Source: Antarctobacter albus
Lineage (GTDB): Bacteria; Pseudomonadota; Alphaproteobacteria; Rhodobacterales; Rhodobacteraceae
Direction: 5' to 3'
DNA: 64,000 bases
NCBI RefSeq assembly: GCF_900101505.1
Contig: NZ_FMZI01000002.1
Coordinates: 186,001 to 250,000 of the forward strand
The notes beneath the pieces are model-generated. The model did not search any database. It was not told where the DNA came from and saw nothing but the letters and a program-made list of their open reading frames with translations. Below are positions 26,055-34,029 of the stretch, one piece after another (the stretch's first letter is position 1; every line of letters begins with the position of its first letter). A program made the position numbers and the translations under genes.

Positions 26055-27935
26055 TCAGCCGATGGTCGCGCCGTCTTCGCGCCAGACGGCGATGACCGAG
26101 GAGCGCGGCTTGCCGGCGCCGTCGGGCCAGGACCCGCCCGGGTGCTGGATGCCGACAAAGGCGACCTTGCGGTCCTCGGACCAGCACAGGCCGGTCACTT
26201 CGGCGCCGTAGGGGGCGGTCAGGAAGCGGGCGATTTCACCCGTGTCCGTGTTGCCGACCAGCATCTGGTTGTTGCCCATGCCGGCAAAGTCACCCTCGTT
26301 GCTGTAATCGCCGTCGGTCTGGATCCAGAGCAGACCCTTGGTGTCGAAGGCCATGCCGTCGGGCGAGTTGAACATGTTGCCCGGGGTGACATTGGCGGAG
26401 CCGCCGTAGGCGTTGTCATAGACCTCGGGGTTGCCCGCCATGACATAGAGATCCCAGGCAAAGGCCTCTGCGCCGTGGTCGTCGCCTTCGGGCGTCCAGC
26501 GCACGATCTGACCGTAGTTGTTGGTCTCACGCGGGTTCGGGCCGCCGACCGGGGTTTCGTCGCCACCGGCGTTCGGCTTGATGCCGCGGTTCTTGTTGTT
26601 GGTCAGGGCGCAATAGGCCTCGGCCTTCAGCGGGTGGGCGGCGATCCATTCCGGGCGGTCCATCGTGGTGGCGCCGACCTTGGAGCCGGCGATGCGCGCG
26701 TGGACGAGGATTTCCTCGATCGGCATGCCGGTGGTTTCCGGGGTCAGTGCCAGCCATTCGCCGGTCTGGTCGTCGTTGAACTTGGCGACATACAGCGTGC
26801 CGTCCGACAGCAGGCCGTCGGTGGGCTCACCCTCGGCCCAGGTGCCGTTCGAGACGTATTTGTACATGAATTCGCCGCGCTCGTCGTCGCCCATGTAGAC
26901 GACGATCCGGCCGTCGGCGGCCTGCACCATTGCCGCGTTCTCGTGCTTGAACCGGCCCAGGGCGGTGTGCTTGACCGGCGTGCTGGTCGGGTCGGCGGGG
27001 TCGATTTCCGTCACCCAGCCGTGGCGGTGGGGTTCGTTCGGCTCTTTCGACAGGTCGTAACGCGGGTCGAACTGTTCGTAGGCATAGCGGCCTTCGCCAC
27101 CGATGCCGTAGCGCTTGAAACCCTCGGTCGCGTCGTACTCGCCGGTCGCACCGAAGTAGCCGTTGAAGTTTTCTTCGCAGGTCAGGTAGGTGTTCCACAG
27201 CGTGCGGCCCGAGCCACAGTTGTTCATCGTGCCCAGCGGAGTCATGCCCTCGGGGTCGGCGCTGGTCTTGACCAGGTCGGAGCCGGCGGCGGGACCATCC
27301 ATGACCATCTGGGTGTCATGGTGAATGCGGCGGTTGAAGGGGCTGTCCTTGACCACGGCAAAACCGTCGCCGCTGTCGGCCACTTCCATCACGGTCACAC
27401 CCTGCATGTGCTTGAGAAGCTGCACTTCCTCGGCGCTTTTCGGCATGCCTTCGCTGGCGGCGGGCAGGTTGATCTTGGGGTTCACGTATTCCGAGTTCAC
27501 CGCGATGACCTGCTTGCCGTCGATGGAGAAAAGCTCCATCCCGTCGGTGTTCTCGCCAAAGACCTTGTCGGCCATGTCGGCGGGCACGCCGGTTTCCGGC
27601 GAATAAGCGCCATCGGCCTCGGACCACAGGGCATCGCCCCAGCGCACCAGCGGCTTCCACTGGTAGCCGGCGGGCACGTGGATGTCGAAATCGGTGGCGA
27701 TGTCGATCGGCTCGAAATCGAAGGCGGCGGCCTGTGCGCGGGCCGAGGTGGCCGAGCTCAGGACACCGGCGCCGAAGACGGCAGCGCCCGAACCGAAGGC
27801 CAGCGCACCGCCGAGGAAACCGCGGCGCGAGATGGCGCGTTCGACAACGGCATCAAAATCGGTCTGGGCAGGGCGCGGGTCGCGCATCTCGTCGAAATCG
27901 TCCCAGGACAGATCGACAATGTCAGATTTCTTCAT
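26055..27935 (-). CDS. phoX: PhoX-family phosphatase (DUF839), Tat-exported
   Basis: 626 residues. A long N-region precedes the Tat motif SRRGFLGG (36-43) and a hydrophobic Ala-rich stretch, the usual PhoX signal. The body has PhoX landmarks such as NNCGSGRTLWNTYLTCEENF, a RYGWV-like HGWVTEIDP segment, and NSPDGMAFD. PhoX enzymes are calcium/iron-dependent monophosphatases that release phosphate in the periplasm and are common in marine bacteria. The ATG at 27935 was chosen for the signal start. A Pho-box-like sequence lies about 98 bases upstream and a terminator follows. Substrate specificity is not visible. Confidence 0.88.
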   Translation of the reverse strand: MKKSDIVDLSWDDFDEMRDPRPAQTDFDAVVERAISRRGFLGGALAFGSGAAVFGAGVLSSATSARAQAAAFDFEPIDIATDFDIHVPAGYQWKPLVRWGDALWSEADGAYSPETGVPADMADKVFGENTDGMELFSIDGKQVIAVNSEYVNPKINLPAASEGMPKSAEEVQLLKHMQGVTVMEVADSGDGFAVVKDSPFNRRIHHDTQMVMDGPAAGSDLVKTSADPEGMTPLGTMNNCGSGRTLWNTYLTCEENFNGYFGATGEYDATEGFKRYGIGGEGRYAYEQFDPRYDLSKEPNEPHRHGWVTEIDPADPTSTPVKHTALGRFKHENAAMVQAADGRIVVYMGDDERGEFMYKYVSNGTWAEGEPTDGLLSDGTLYVAKFNDDQTGEWLALTPETTGMPIEEILVHARIAGSKVGATTMDRPEWIAAHPLKAEAYCALTNNKNRGIKPNAGGDETPVGGPNPRETNNYGQIVRWTPEGDDHGAEAFAWDLYVMAGNPEVYDNAYGGSANVTPGNMFNSPDGMAFDTKGLLWIQTDGDYSNEGDFAGMGNNQMLVGNTDTGEIARFLTAPYGAEVTGLCWSEDRKVAFVGIQHPGGSWPDGAGKPRSSVIAVWREDGATIG

Positions 27936-28032
27936 GGCTGGCCTCATATCAGCTTGCATACTTGGCAAAGCCGCCCGCGTGTTGCGGCGGCTTCCAACAG
28001 GCGTAGATGTGATCCGGCAACGTGAAACGGGC

Positions 28033-28050
28033 GTTACGGTTTTATGAAGT
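28033..28050 (-). promoter_or_regulatory. Candidate Pho box for phoX
   Basis: On the minus strand ACTTCATAAAACCGTAAC matches 13 of 18 positions of a PhoB box (CTGTCAT-AAAW-CTGTCAY). Its left half is weak at its first three bases. It lies about 98 bases before the phoX ATG, a plausible activator position. Phosphate control is therefore likely but not proved. Confidence 0.4.
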
Positions 28051-28087
28051 TTATATGTATTGGTGTGGCAAGGTGCTGATAAACATG

Positions 28088-28119
28088 AAAAAACCGCGCC
28101 GGATGGATCCGGCGCGGTT
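28088..28119 (-). terminator. Rho-independent terminator of rpsF-rpsR-rplI
   Basis: A 12-bp perfect stem (28108-28119 with 28092-28103), loop of four, and six T on the minus strand. It starts 30 bases beyond the rplI stop. Confidence 0.88.
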
Positions 28120-28148
28120 GATTTTTCGTCCTGCGAAAGGTCGCTGGA

Positions 28149-28775
28149 TCAGTCGTCGTCGCCTTCGGCGGCCTCGTCCGAACGGGCGGGGGCTGCATCG
28201 CCCTCGTCGTCGTCGGATGCGGCGCTGCCGATGTCGTCGAACAGCTGGCTGACCTCGAATTCGGCCTGTGCCTCTTCCTCGGCGGCCAGGTCCTGGATCG
28301 ACTTGCCCGATTCCTGCAGTTCGGCCTCTTCGGGCGAACGTGCGACGTTCAGGGTGATGACGACCATGACTTCGGGGTGCAGGTGCACCTCGACTTCGTG
28401 CAGGCCCAGTTCCTTGATCGGCTGGCGGATGATCACCTGCTTGCGGTCGATCGAGTAGCCGTTTTCGGTGGCCACGTTCGACGCGTCACGGGTGGTGACC
28501 GAGCCGTAGAGGTTGCCGCCGTCCGATGCCGAGCGAATCACGACGAACTTCTGTCCGTCCAGACGCTCGCCCAGGGCTTCGGCCTCTTTGCGGGTCTCGA
28601 GGTTGCGTGCCTCGAGTTGGGCTTTCTGCTCTTCGAACTGGGCGATGTTCTCTTTCGAGGCGGTCAGCGCCTTGCCCTGAAGCAGCAGGTAGTTGCGTGC
28701 GAAACCGGGCTTGACGTCGACGACGTCGCCCATCTGGCCCAGCTTGGCCACACGTTCGAGAAGGATGACTTGCAT
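28149..28775 (-). CDS. rplI: 50S ribosomal protein L9
   Basis: 208 residues. Starts [31 protein letters not shown], the L9 rRNA-binding N-domain signature, followed by the long linker helix and C-domain ([15 protein letters not shown]). It is longer than the roughly 150-residue E. coli form because of an acidic Asp/Glu-rich tail over the last about 45 residues, common in Rhodobacteraceae. Last gene of rpsF-rpsR-rplI. Confidence 0.97.
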   Translation of the reverse strand: MQVILLERVAKLGQMGDVVDVKPGFARNYLLLQGKALTASKENIAQFEEQKAQLEARNLETRKEAEALGERLDGQKFVVIRSASDGGNLYGSVTTRDASNVATENGYSIDRKQVIIRQPIKELGLHEVEVHLHPEVMVVITLNVARSPEEAELQESGKSIQDLAAEEEAQAEFEVSQLFDDIGSAASDDDEGDAAPARSDEAAEGDDD

Positions 28776-28787
28776 GATGCGGACTCC

Positions 28788-29015
28788 TTACTTCACGGCG
28801 TAGGGCAGCAGGGCGAGGAAGCGGGCGCGCTTGATGGCGCGGGCCAGTTCACGCTGCTTCTTGGCCGAGACGGCGGTGATGCGCGAGGGCACGATCTTGC
28901 CGCGTTCGCTGATGTAGCGCTGCAGCAGACGGGTGTCCTTGTAGTCGATCTTGGGTGCGTTGTCGCCCGAGAAGGGGCAGACCTTGCGGCGGCGGAAAAA
29001 CGGTTTTGCAGCCAT
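28788..29015 (-). CDS. rpsR: 30S ribosomal protein S18
   Basis: 75 residues. Contains the S18 core [38 protein letters not shown] and the basic [18 protein letters not shown] end. It lies 23 bases downstream of rpsF and 12 before rplI, in the conserved S6-S18-L9 operon. S18 binds S6 on the small subunit platform. Confidence 0.97.
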   Translation of the reverse strand: MAAKPFFRRRKVCPFSGDNAPKIDYKDTRLLQRYISERGKIVPSRITAVSAKKQRELARAIKRARFLALLPYAVK

Positions 29016-29038
29016 GAGTTATCTCCTCTTCTTCAGGT

Positions 29039-29401
29039 TCAGTCGCGGTTCCGGCGCTCACGGCGGCCGTCGCGCTCGTCACGTTTCTGCATCTGGATCG
29101 AGGGGCCTTCGTCGTGGCCGTCGACCTTGATGGTGAGAACGCGCATGACGTCGTCGTGCAGGCGCATCAGGCGTTCCATTTCCTGAACGGCCGTCGCGGG
29201 TGCGTCGGTCTTGAGGAAGGCGTAGTGGCCCTTGCGGTTCTTGTTGATCTTGTAGGCCATCGTCTTGACGCCCCAGTACTCGCTTTCGACGACCTTGCCG
29301 CCGTTGTCCGCGAGGACGGTGCTGAAATGTTCGACAAGGCCTTCGGCCTGCGCGTTGGACAGATCCTGACGCGAGATGAATACATGCTCGTAAAGCGGCA
29401 T
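29039..29401 (-). CDS. rpsF: 30S ribosomal protein S6
   Basis: 120 residues starting MPLYEHVFISRQDLS, the usual S6 opening, with WGVKTMAYKINKNRKGHYAF as the central signature. The C-terminus is charged (KRDERDGRRERRNRD). The upstream in-frame extension is rejected as it is not conserved S6 sequence. First gene of the rpsF-rpsR-rplI operon. Confidence 0.96.
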   Translation of the reverse strand: MPLYEHVFISRQDLSNAQAEGLVEHFSTVLADNGGKVVESEYWGVKTMAYKINKNRKGHYAFLKTDAPATAVQEMERLMRLHDDVMRVLTIKVDGHDEGPSIQMQKRDERDGRRERRNRD

Positions 29402-29509
29402 GTGCACTCCATTTCTATCATGGCGCATTTCATAGGGCAGGGGCCTGGTCCCTTCGCGCCCTGCCCACGAGAGACTGCGCGGGTAAACGTCGTTGCGAAG
29501 AGAGCGCTC

Positions 29510-29537
29510 CGTATACACGGATCGGCGCGTGGCGCAA
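29510..29537 (-). promoter_or_regulatory. Putative sigma-70 promoter for rpsF-rpsR-rplI
   Basis: On the minus strand TTGCGC, a 16-base spacer and TATACG lie about 109 bases before rpsF. This fits a moderate housekeeping promoter with a long leader that could hold S6:S18 autoregulatory structure. Confidence 0.4.
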
Positions 29538-29596
29538 GAGGGCGCGCGGTCCCCGGAATTCCCCCTTGGTGCCGCATTCCGGGCACAATCGCACGG

Positions 29597-29612
29597 TTAA
29601 CCTGCCATTAAC
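29597..29612 (+). promoter_or_regulatory. Full CtrA box upstream of a small membrane protein gene
   Basis: TTAA-CCTGCCA-TTAAC is an exact match to the CtrA consensus TTAA-N7-TTAAC. It lies 20 bases before the ATG at 29633, overlapping the expected promoter, a position that could repress or activate. Confidence 0.5.
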
Positions 29613-29632
29613 CAACAACCGGAGCGATACCC

Positions 29633-29875
29633 ATGGCCCTGACAGACTTCAACGCCTCCCATGCGCTTGGGTCCACCTTTTCCCTGCCGCGCCTGCCCGA
29701 AGGCCTGCTGCGCCGGATAGGGGGGGCCGTACTGGCGCTGGTCGCCTACCTGATGTGGATCGCGCCGATGGGTCTGGATGCGCCGATCCTGGTGCCGTTC
29801 AAGCTGGGCCTGTCCTGCCTCATGTTGAGCGCGGCGCTTGGCATGTCGCTGCGCCTGCGCGGCGAGGACGGCTGA
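29633..29875 (+). CDS. Small two-helix membrane protein, function unknown
   Basis: 80 residues. Two hydrophobic segments are seen, about 30-45 (AVLALVAYLMWIAPMG) and 53-72 (LVPFKLGLSCLMLSAALGMSL), joined by a short loop, with a basic N-terminal part. The ATG follows CGGAGCG. I do not recognise the family. A perfect CtrA site just upstream and divergent location from rpsF suggest separate, possibly cell-cycle-linked control. Confidence 0.6.
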   Translation: MALTDFNASHALGSTFSLPRLPEGLLRRIGGAVLALVAYLMWIAPMGLDAPILVPFKLGLSCLMLSAALGMSLRLRGEDG

Positions 29876-29969
29876 TCCCAGCGGCTCAGTCCCGCCCCCT
29901 CAGGTGATTGCGCAACCCTCCGCGGGCTAGTAAGGCAGGCGGACGCAATTTCACGGTGAGGAGAGGGGC

Positions 29970-30911
29970 ATGAGCCGCGCATTCATCTTTCCCGGGCAGG
30001 GGGCACAGACCATCGGCATGGGCCGCGACCTGGCCGAGGCCTATCCGGCGGCCCGCGCCGTCTTTGACGAGGTCGACGAGGCGCTTGGGGAAAAGCTCTC
30101 GGCGCTGATCTGGGACGGCGAGATCGAGACCCTGACCCTCACCCAGAACGCCCAGCCGGCGCTGATGGCCACCTCAATGGCGGCCATGCGCGCGCTCGAG
30201 GCCGAAGGCGTGGGCATCGACAAGGCGGCCTTTGTCGCCGGTCACTCGCTGGGGGAGTATTCCGCGCTGACCGCCGCCGGTGCGCTGACCGTCGCCGATG
30301 CGGCCCGCCTGCTGCGCAAGCGCGGGCAGGCCATGCAGGCCGCCGTTCCGGTGGGCGAGGGCGCGATGGCGGCTTTGCTGGGGCTGGACCTGGACGCCGT
30401 GCGCAAGGTGGCCGAAGAGGCCGCGCAGGGCGATGTCGTCGCCGCTGCCAATGACAACGATCCCGGCCAGGTGGTGATTTCCGGCCAGAAGGCTGCCGTC
30501 GAACGTGCCGTCGAGATCGCCAAAGGGGCGGGCGCCAAGCGCGCCGTCATGCTGCCCGTCTCCGCCCCGTTCCACTGCGCCCTGATGCAACCCGCCGCCG
30601 AGGAAATGGCAGCGGCACTGGCCGAGGTCACGATCCAGGCGCCCGCCGTTCCGGTGGTTTCGAACGTCGAGGCGGCGCCGGTGAACGATCCCGACCGCAT
30701 CCGTGCCCTGCTGGAGGCGCAGATCTGTGGCGCGGTCCGCTGGCGCGAATCCGTCGCCCGCATGGTCGAGGACGGGGTCGAGGAGTTCTGGGAAATCGGC
30801 GCGGGCAAGGCCTTGTCAGGCATGGTGCGACGCATCCACCGCCCCGCGACGGTGCGCAACATCGGCACGCCGGCGGATGTGACCGCCGCCGTCGAGGCCG
30901 CGCAGGGCTGA
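29970..30911 (+). CDS. fabD: Malonyl-CoA:ACP transacylase
   Basis: 313 residues. Starts with FIFPGQGAQTIGMG; the nucleophile serine is in GHSLGEYSA, and the catalytic histidine is expected in PVSAPFHC. It loads malonyl groups onto acyl carrier protein for fatty-acid synthesis. It leads fabD-fabG-acpP, the three on one strand. The Shine-Dalgarno is GAGGAGAGG. Confidence 0.97.
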   Translation: MSRAFIFPGQGAQTIGMGRDLAEAYPAARAVFDEVDEALGEKLSALIWDGEIETLTLTQNAQPALMATSMAAMRALEAEGVGIDKAAFVAGHSLGEYSALTAAGALTVADAARLLRKRGQAMQAAVPVGEGAMAALLGLDLDAVRKVAEEAAQGDVVAAANDNDPGQVVISGQKAAVERAVEIAKGAGAKRAVMLPVSAPFHCALMQPAAEEMAAALAEVTIQAPAVPVVSNVEAAPVNDPDRIRALLEAQICGAVRWRESVARMVEDGVEEFWEIGAGKALSGMVRRIHRPATVRNIGTPADVTAAVEAAQG

Positions 30912-30946
30912 GGCCCTGACAAAGGAATGACAGAGAGGAAGCAAGC

Positions 30947-31684
30947 ATGTTCGATCTGACGGGAAAATCCGCGCTGATCACCGGGGCCTCGGGCGGCATC
31001 GGCGGGGCCATTGCCAAGGCGCTGCACGGCGCTGGCGCCAACGTGGGCCTGTCGGGCACCCGTGTAGAGCCGCTGGAGGCGCTGGCCGCCGAGCTGGGTG
31101 AGCGCGCCTTCGTGCTGCCCTGCAAGCTGGATGATGCCGAGGCCGTCGCCGCGCTGCCGAAACAGGCCGCCGAGGCGATGGGCAGCGTCGACATCCTGGT
31201 GAACAACGCCGGGATCACCCGTGACAACCTGTTCATGCGCATGTCGGATGACGAATGGCAAAGCGTGCTGGACGTGAACCTGACGGCGACCTTCAAGCTC
31301 TGCAAAGGTGTGCTGCGCGGCATGATGAAGTCGCGCTGGGGCCGGATCGTGAACATTTCCTCCGTCGTGGGGGCCACCGGCAACCCCGGGCAGGGCAACT
31401 ATGCCGCCGCCAAGGCGGGCATGGTGGGCATGTCCAAGTCGCTGGCCTACGAGGTCGCCAGCCGCGGCATCACCGTGAATGCCGTCGCCCCCGGTTTCAT
31501 CGAGACCGCGATGACCGACAAGCTGACCGATGACCAGAAAAGCGCCATCCTGACCCAGATTCCCACCGGCCGCATGGGCACGCCCGAAGAGATCGCCGCC
31601 GGCGTGCTCTACCTGGCCAGCCCCGAGGCGGCTTACGTCACGGGAACCACGTTGCACGTCAACGGCGGCATGGCCATGTTGTAG
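30947..31684 (+). CDS. fabG: 3-oxoacyl-ACP reductase
   Basis: 245-residue short-chain dehydrogenase. NADPH-binding motif TGASGGIGGAIA, the NNAG motif, and the catalytic Ser-Tyr-Lys set (ISSVVGATGNPGQGNYAAAKAG). It reduces beta-ketoacyl-ACP in elongation. It follows fabD by 35 bases and precedes acpP by 216, matching a common fab order. Confidence 0.96.
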   Translation: MFDLTGKSALITGASGGIGGAIAKALHGAGANVGLSGTRVEPLEALAAELGERAFVLPCKLDDAEAVAALPKQAAEAMGSVDILVNNAGITRDNLFMRMSDDEWQSVLDVNLTATFKLCKGVLRGMMKSRWGRIVNISSVVGATGNPGQGNYAAAKAGMVGMSKSLAYEVASRGITVNAVAPGFIETAMTDKLTDDQKSAILTQIPTGRMGTPEEIAAGVLYLASPEAAYVTGTTLHVNGGMAML

Positions 31685-31721
31685 GCGCCAGAGCCTGTTG
31701 CACTGCGGCGTGGGAAAGCGT

Positions 31722-31749
31722 TTGCCATCCCCGTCGCCTGTGCTATAGG
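31722..31749 (+). promoter_or_regulatory. Putative sigma-70 promoter for acpP
   Basis: TTGCCA (5 of 6 to the -35 consensus), a 16-base spacer and TATAGG. It lies in the 216-base fabG-acpP gap, about 150 bases upstream of acpP, and would allow the separate strong expression acyl carrier protein needs. Confidence 0.5.
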
Positions 31750-31900
31750 CCGCGCAGATTTCCGGACGGTTGCGTGCCATCGTACGCAGCCGGCCCACCC
31801 GGGATGCCGGGGGATCGAGCCGCCCGTCAGGGCAAAAAGACGCCACGCCACGGGCAGGGCAGAATGGGCGACATGCCCGACAGACTTGTGAGGAAGAGAC

Positions 31901-32134
31901 ATGAGCGACATCGCAGATCGCGTGAAGAAGATTGTGGTCGAGCACCTGAGCGTCGAAGAAGAGAAAGTGACGGAATCGGCTTCCTTCATCGACGATCTGG
32001 GCGCCGACAGCCTGGACACCGTGGAACTGGTGATGGCCTTCGAAGAAGAGTTCGGCATCGAGATCCCCGACGACGCGGCCGAAACCATCCAGACCTTCGG
32101 CGACGCGGTCAAGTTCATCTCGGACGCGCAGTAA
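31901..32134 (+). CDS. acpP: Acyl carrier protein
   Basis: 77-residue acidic protein. Serine 37 in [13 protein letters not shown] is the 4'-phosphopantetheine attachment site. The sequence [16 protein letters not shown] is the standard opening. Carries growing acyl chains in fatty-acid synthesis. Good Shine-Dalgarno (GAGGAAGAG) and a terminator shortly downstream. Confidence 0.98.
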   Translation: MSDIADRVKKIVVEHLSVEEEKVTESASFIDDLGADSLDTVELVMAFEEEFGIEIPDDAAETIQTFGDAVKFISDAQ

Positions 32135-32166
32135 GCCGCTCTTTTCACCTGTTCGGGTGAGGATGG

Positions 32167-32197
32167 AACGGCGTGCCTTCGGGGCGCGCCGTTTTTT
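32167..32197 (+). terminator. Rho-independent terminator of acpP
   Basis: An 11-bp stem with one G-T pair (32167-32177 with 32183-32193), loop TTCGG, and six T. Starts 33 bases after the acpP stop. Confidence 0.88.
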
Positions 32198-32238
32198 CTG
32201 TTCCCGGTTTCCGTTCCCGTCACGACAGGGGCCGCCCC

Positions 32239-33147
32239 GTGCTCTTCATCACGATCTGGCCGCTCTTTGCCCTGATCTGCCTGGGCTATGTCCTGGCCCG
32301 CAAGGGGTTTCCGGACGCGGGTTTCTGGCCCGCGGCGGAACGGATCAACTATTTCCTGCTGTTCCCGGCGCTGCTGGTCTCCAGCCTCGTCGATGCGCCG
32401 CTGGGCGATCCGCAGATCCTGCGGCTGGGAGCGGCGGCGCTGGTGGTGATCCTGCTGGCAGCGGTTGGGCTTGCGCTGGCCCGGAGGCTCTTTCCGGCGC
32501 CGGCGGCCCGGTTCGGTCCCGCGTTGCAGGGGACGGTCCGGTTCAATACCTATCTCGGGCTGGCCGTCACGGCGAGCCTTGCCGGTGACGTCGGTATCGA
32601 GAGGGCGGCGGTCTACCTGGCGATCTGCGTGCCCGTGGTCAACGTGCTTTCGATCATGGCGCTGAGCGAACGCGAGGTGCTGGGCCGTCCCGGCGCCCTG
32701 GTCCGGACGATGCTGAAGAACCCGTTGATTCTGGCCTGTCTTGCCGGGATCACGCTGGCGCTGCTGGGCCTGGGTCTTCCCTATGGTCTCGGCACGTTCA
32801 TGGAGCTACTGGCGCGGGGCAGCCTGCCGCTGGGCCTGCTCTGCGTCGGCGCCGCGCTGCAGCCCCGTGCCCTGGGGCGGGACGGGCTGGTGGTGGGCGG
32901 AAACGCCGCGCTGCGCCTTCTTGGGATGCCGATGCTGGCGGCTGGCGTGGCGCTGGTCTTTGGCCTGGACGGCGTCGAGGCGCTGGTCCTGGTGGTCTTT
33001 TCCGCCATCCCCACGGCGCCCACGGCCTATGTGCTGACGCGGCAATTGGGCGGGGACGGAACGCTGATGGCGGGTCTGGTCACGGCGCAGACGCTGGCCG
33101 CCATCGTCACGATTCCGCTGGTCCTGCTGGTGCTGGGCTACGGCTGA
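32239..33147 (+). CDS. AEC-family (auxin efflux carrier-like) transporter
   Basis: 302 residues, nearly all hydrophobic, with about ten transmembrane helices in two five-helix halves, the fold of the AEC family and relatives of bile-acid/Na symporters. A typical segment is SAIPTAPTAYVLTRQLGGD near the C-terminus. Bacterial members move dicarboxylates, malonate or similar acids, but the substrate here is unknown. GTG at 32239 is chosen since VLFITIWPLFALICLGYVLA is the family-like start; the Shine-Dalgarno is weak. Its stop lies 5 bases from the convergent mazG stop. Confidence 0.78.
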   Translation: MLFITIWPLFALICLGYVLARKGFPDAGFWPAAERINYFLLFPALLVSSLVDAPLGDPQILRLGAAALVVILLAAVGLALARRLFPAPAARFGPALQGTVRFNTYLGLAVTASLAGDVGIERAAVYLAICVPVVNVLSIMALSEREVLGRPGALVRTMLKNPLILACLAGITLALLGLGLPYGLGTFMELLARGSLPLGLLCVGAALQPRALGRDGLVVGGNAALRLLGMPMLAAGVALVFGLDGVEALVLVVFSAIPTAPTAYVLTRQLGGDGTLMAGLVTAQTLAAIVTIPLVLLVLGYG

Positions 33148-33151
33148 GCGC

Positions 33152-33964
33152 TCAGCCCTTCTGCGCCTTTTCCACCGCCTTTGCCGCGTCCCAGAGCGCA
33201 TCCATTTCTTGCAGGTCGCTGTCCTCGGGCCGGCGCCCCTGTTCTGCCAGGGCGGCCTCGATGGCGCCGAACCGGCGGGTGAACTTGGCATTCGCGGCCC
33301 GCAAGGCCGCCTCGGGGTCGATCCCCATGTGCCGCCCGAGGTTGGCCATGACGAACAGCAGATCGCCGAATTCCTCGAAGCGATGCGCCGCGTCCTCGGC
33401 CTGCCGCAACTCGTCCATCTCTTCGGCGACCTTGTCCATGACCTCGTCCGTGGTGGGCCAGTCGAACCCCACGCGCGCCGCCCGTTTCTGCAGTTTGACC
33501 GCGCGCAACAGCGCCGGCAGACCCAGCGCCACACCGTCCAGAACGCCGCTTTCGGCCTTGGCGGCGCGCTCGGCGGCCTTGATCGTCTCCCAGTCGCGGG
33601 TCTGCTGGTCGGCGCTCTTGTCCCGGCTCTCGTCACCAAAGACATGCGGATGCCGCGCCACCATCTTTTCCGACATGCCGTCGGCCACCTCGTCGAAGGT
33701 GAAGAGCCCGGCCTCATCGGCCATTTGCGCATGAAAGACCGACTGGAAAAGCAGGTCTCCCAGCTCTCCCTTCAGCTCGTCCCAGGATTCGCGCTCGATC
33801 GCGTCCGAAACCTCGTAGGCCTCTTCGATCGTGTAGGGCGCGATTGTGGCGAAGGTCTGCTCCAGGTCCCAGGGACAGCCCGTTTCGGGATCGCGCAGCC
33901 GCCGCATGATTTCCAGCAGGCGGGGCATCCCGCCCCTCGGGTCATGGATCAGGTCGTCGCTCAT
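33152..33964 (-). CDS. mazG: Nucleoside triphosphate pyrophosphohydrolase
   Basis: 270 residues with two MazG repeats. The first has CPWDLEQTFATIAPYTIEEAYEV and ELKGELGDLLFQSVFHA, with the metal-binding EExxE...ExxD pattern. The second has EEMDELRQAEDAAHRFEEFGDLLF. It hydrolyses NTPs to NMP and pyrophosphate, cleaning nucleotide pools. ATG at 33964 gives the normal length; the upstream codons lack similarity. Confidence 0.93.
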   Translation of the reverse strand: MSDDLIHDPRGGMPRLLEIMRRLRDPETGCPWDLEQTFATIAPYTIEEAYEVSDAIERESWDELKGELGDLLFQSVFHAQMADEAGLFTFDEVADGMSEKMVARHPHVFGDESRDKSADQQTRDWETIKAAERAAKAESGVLDGVALGLPALLRAVKLQKRAARVGFDWPTTDEVMDKVAEEMDELRQAEDAAHRFEEFGDLLFVMANLGRHMGIDPEAALRAANAKFTRRFGAIEAALAEQGRRPEDSDLQEMDALWDAAKAVEKAQKG

Positions 33965-34029
33965 TGCATCCGCTCCGGCTTTGGCCTCTATGTCCCCGAC
34001 ATGCGGGAACACGACAGGGGAGTCCAGTC

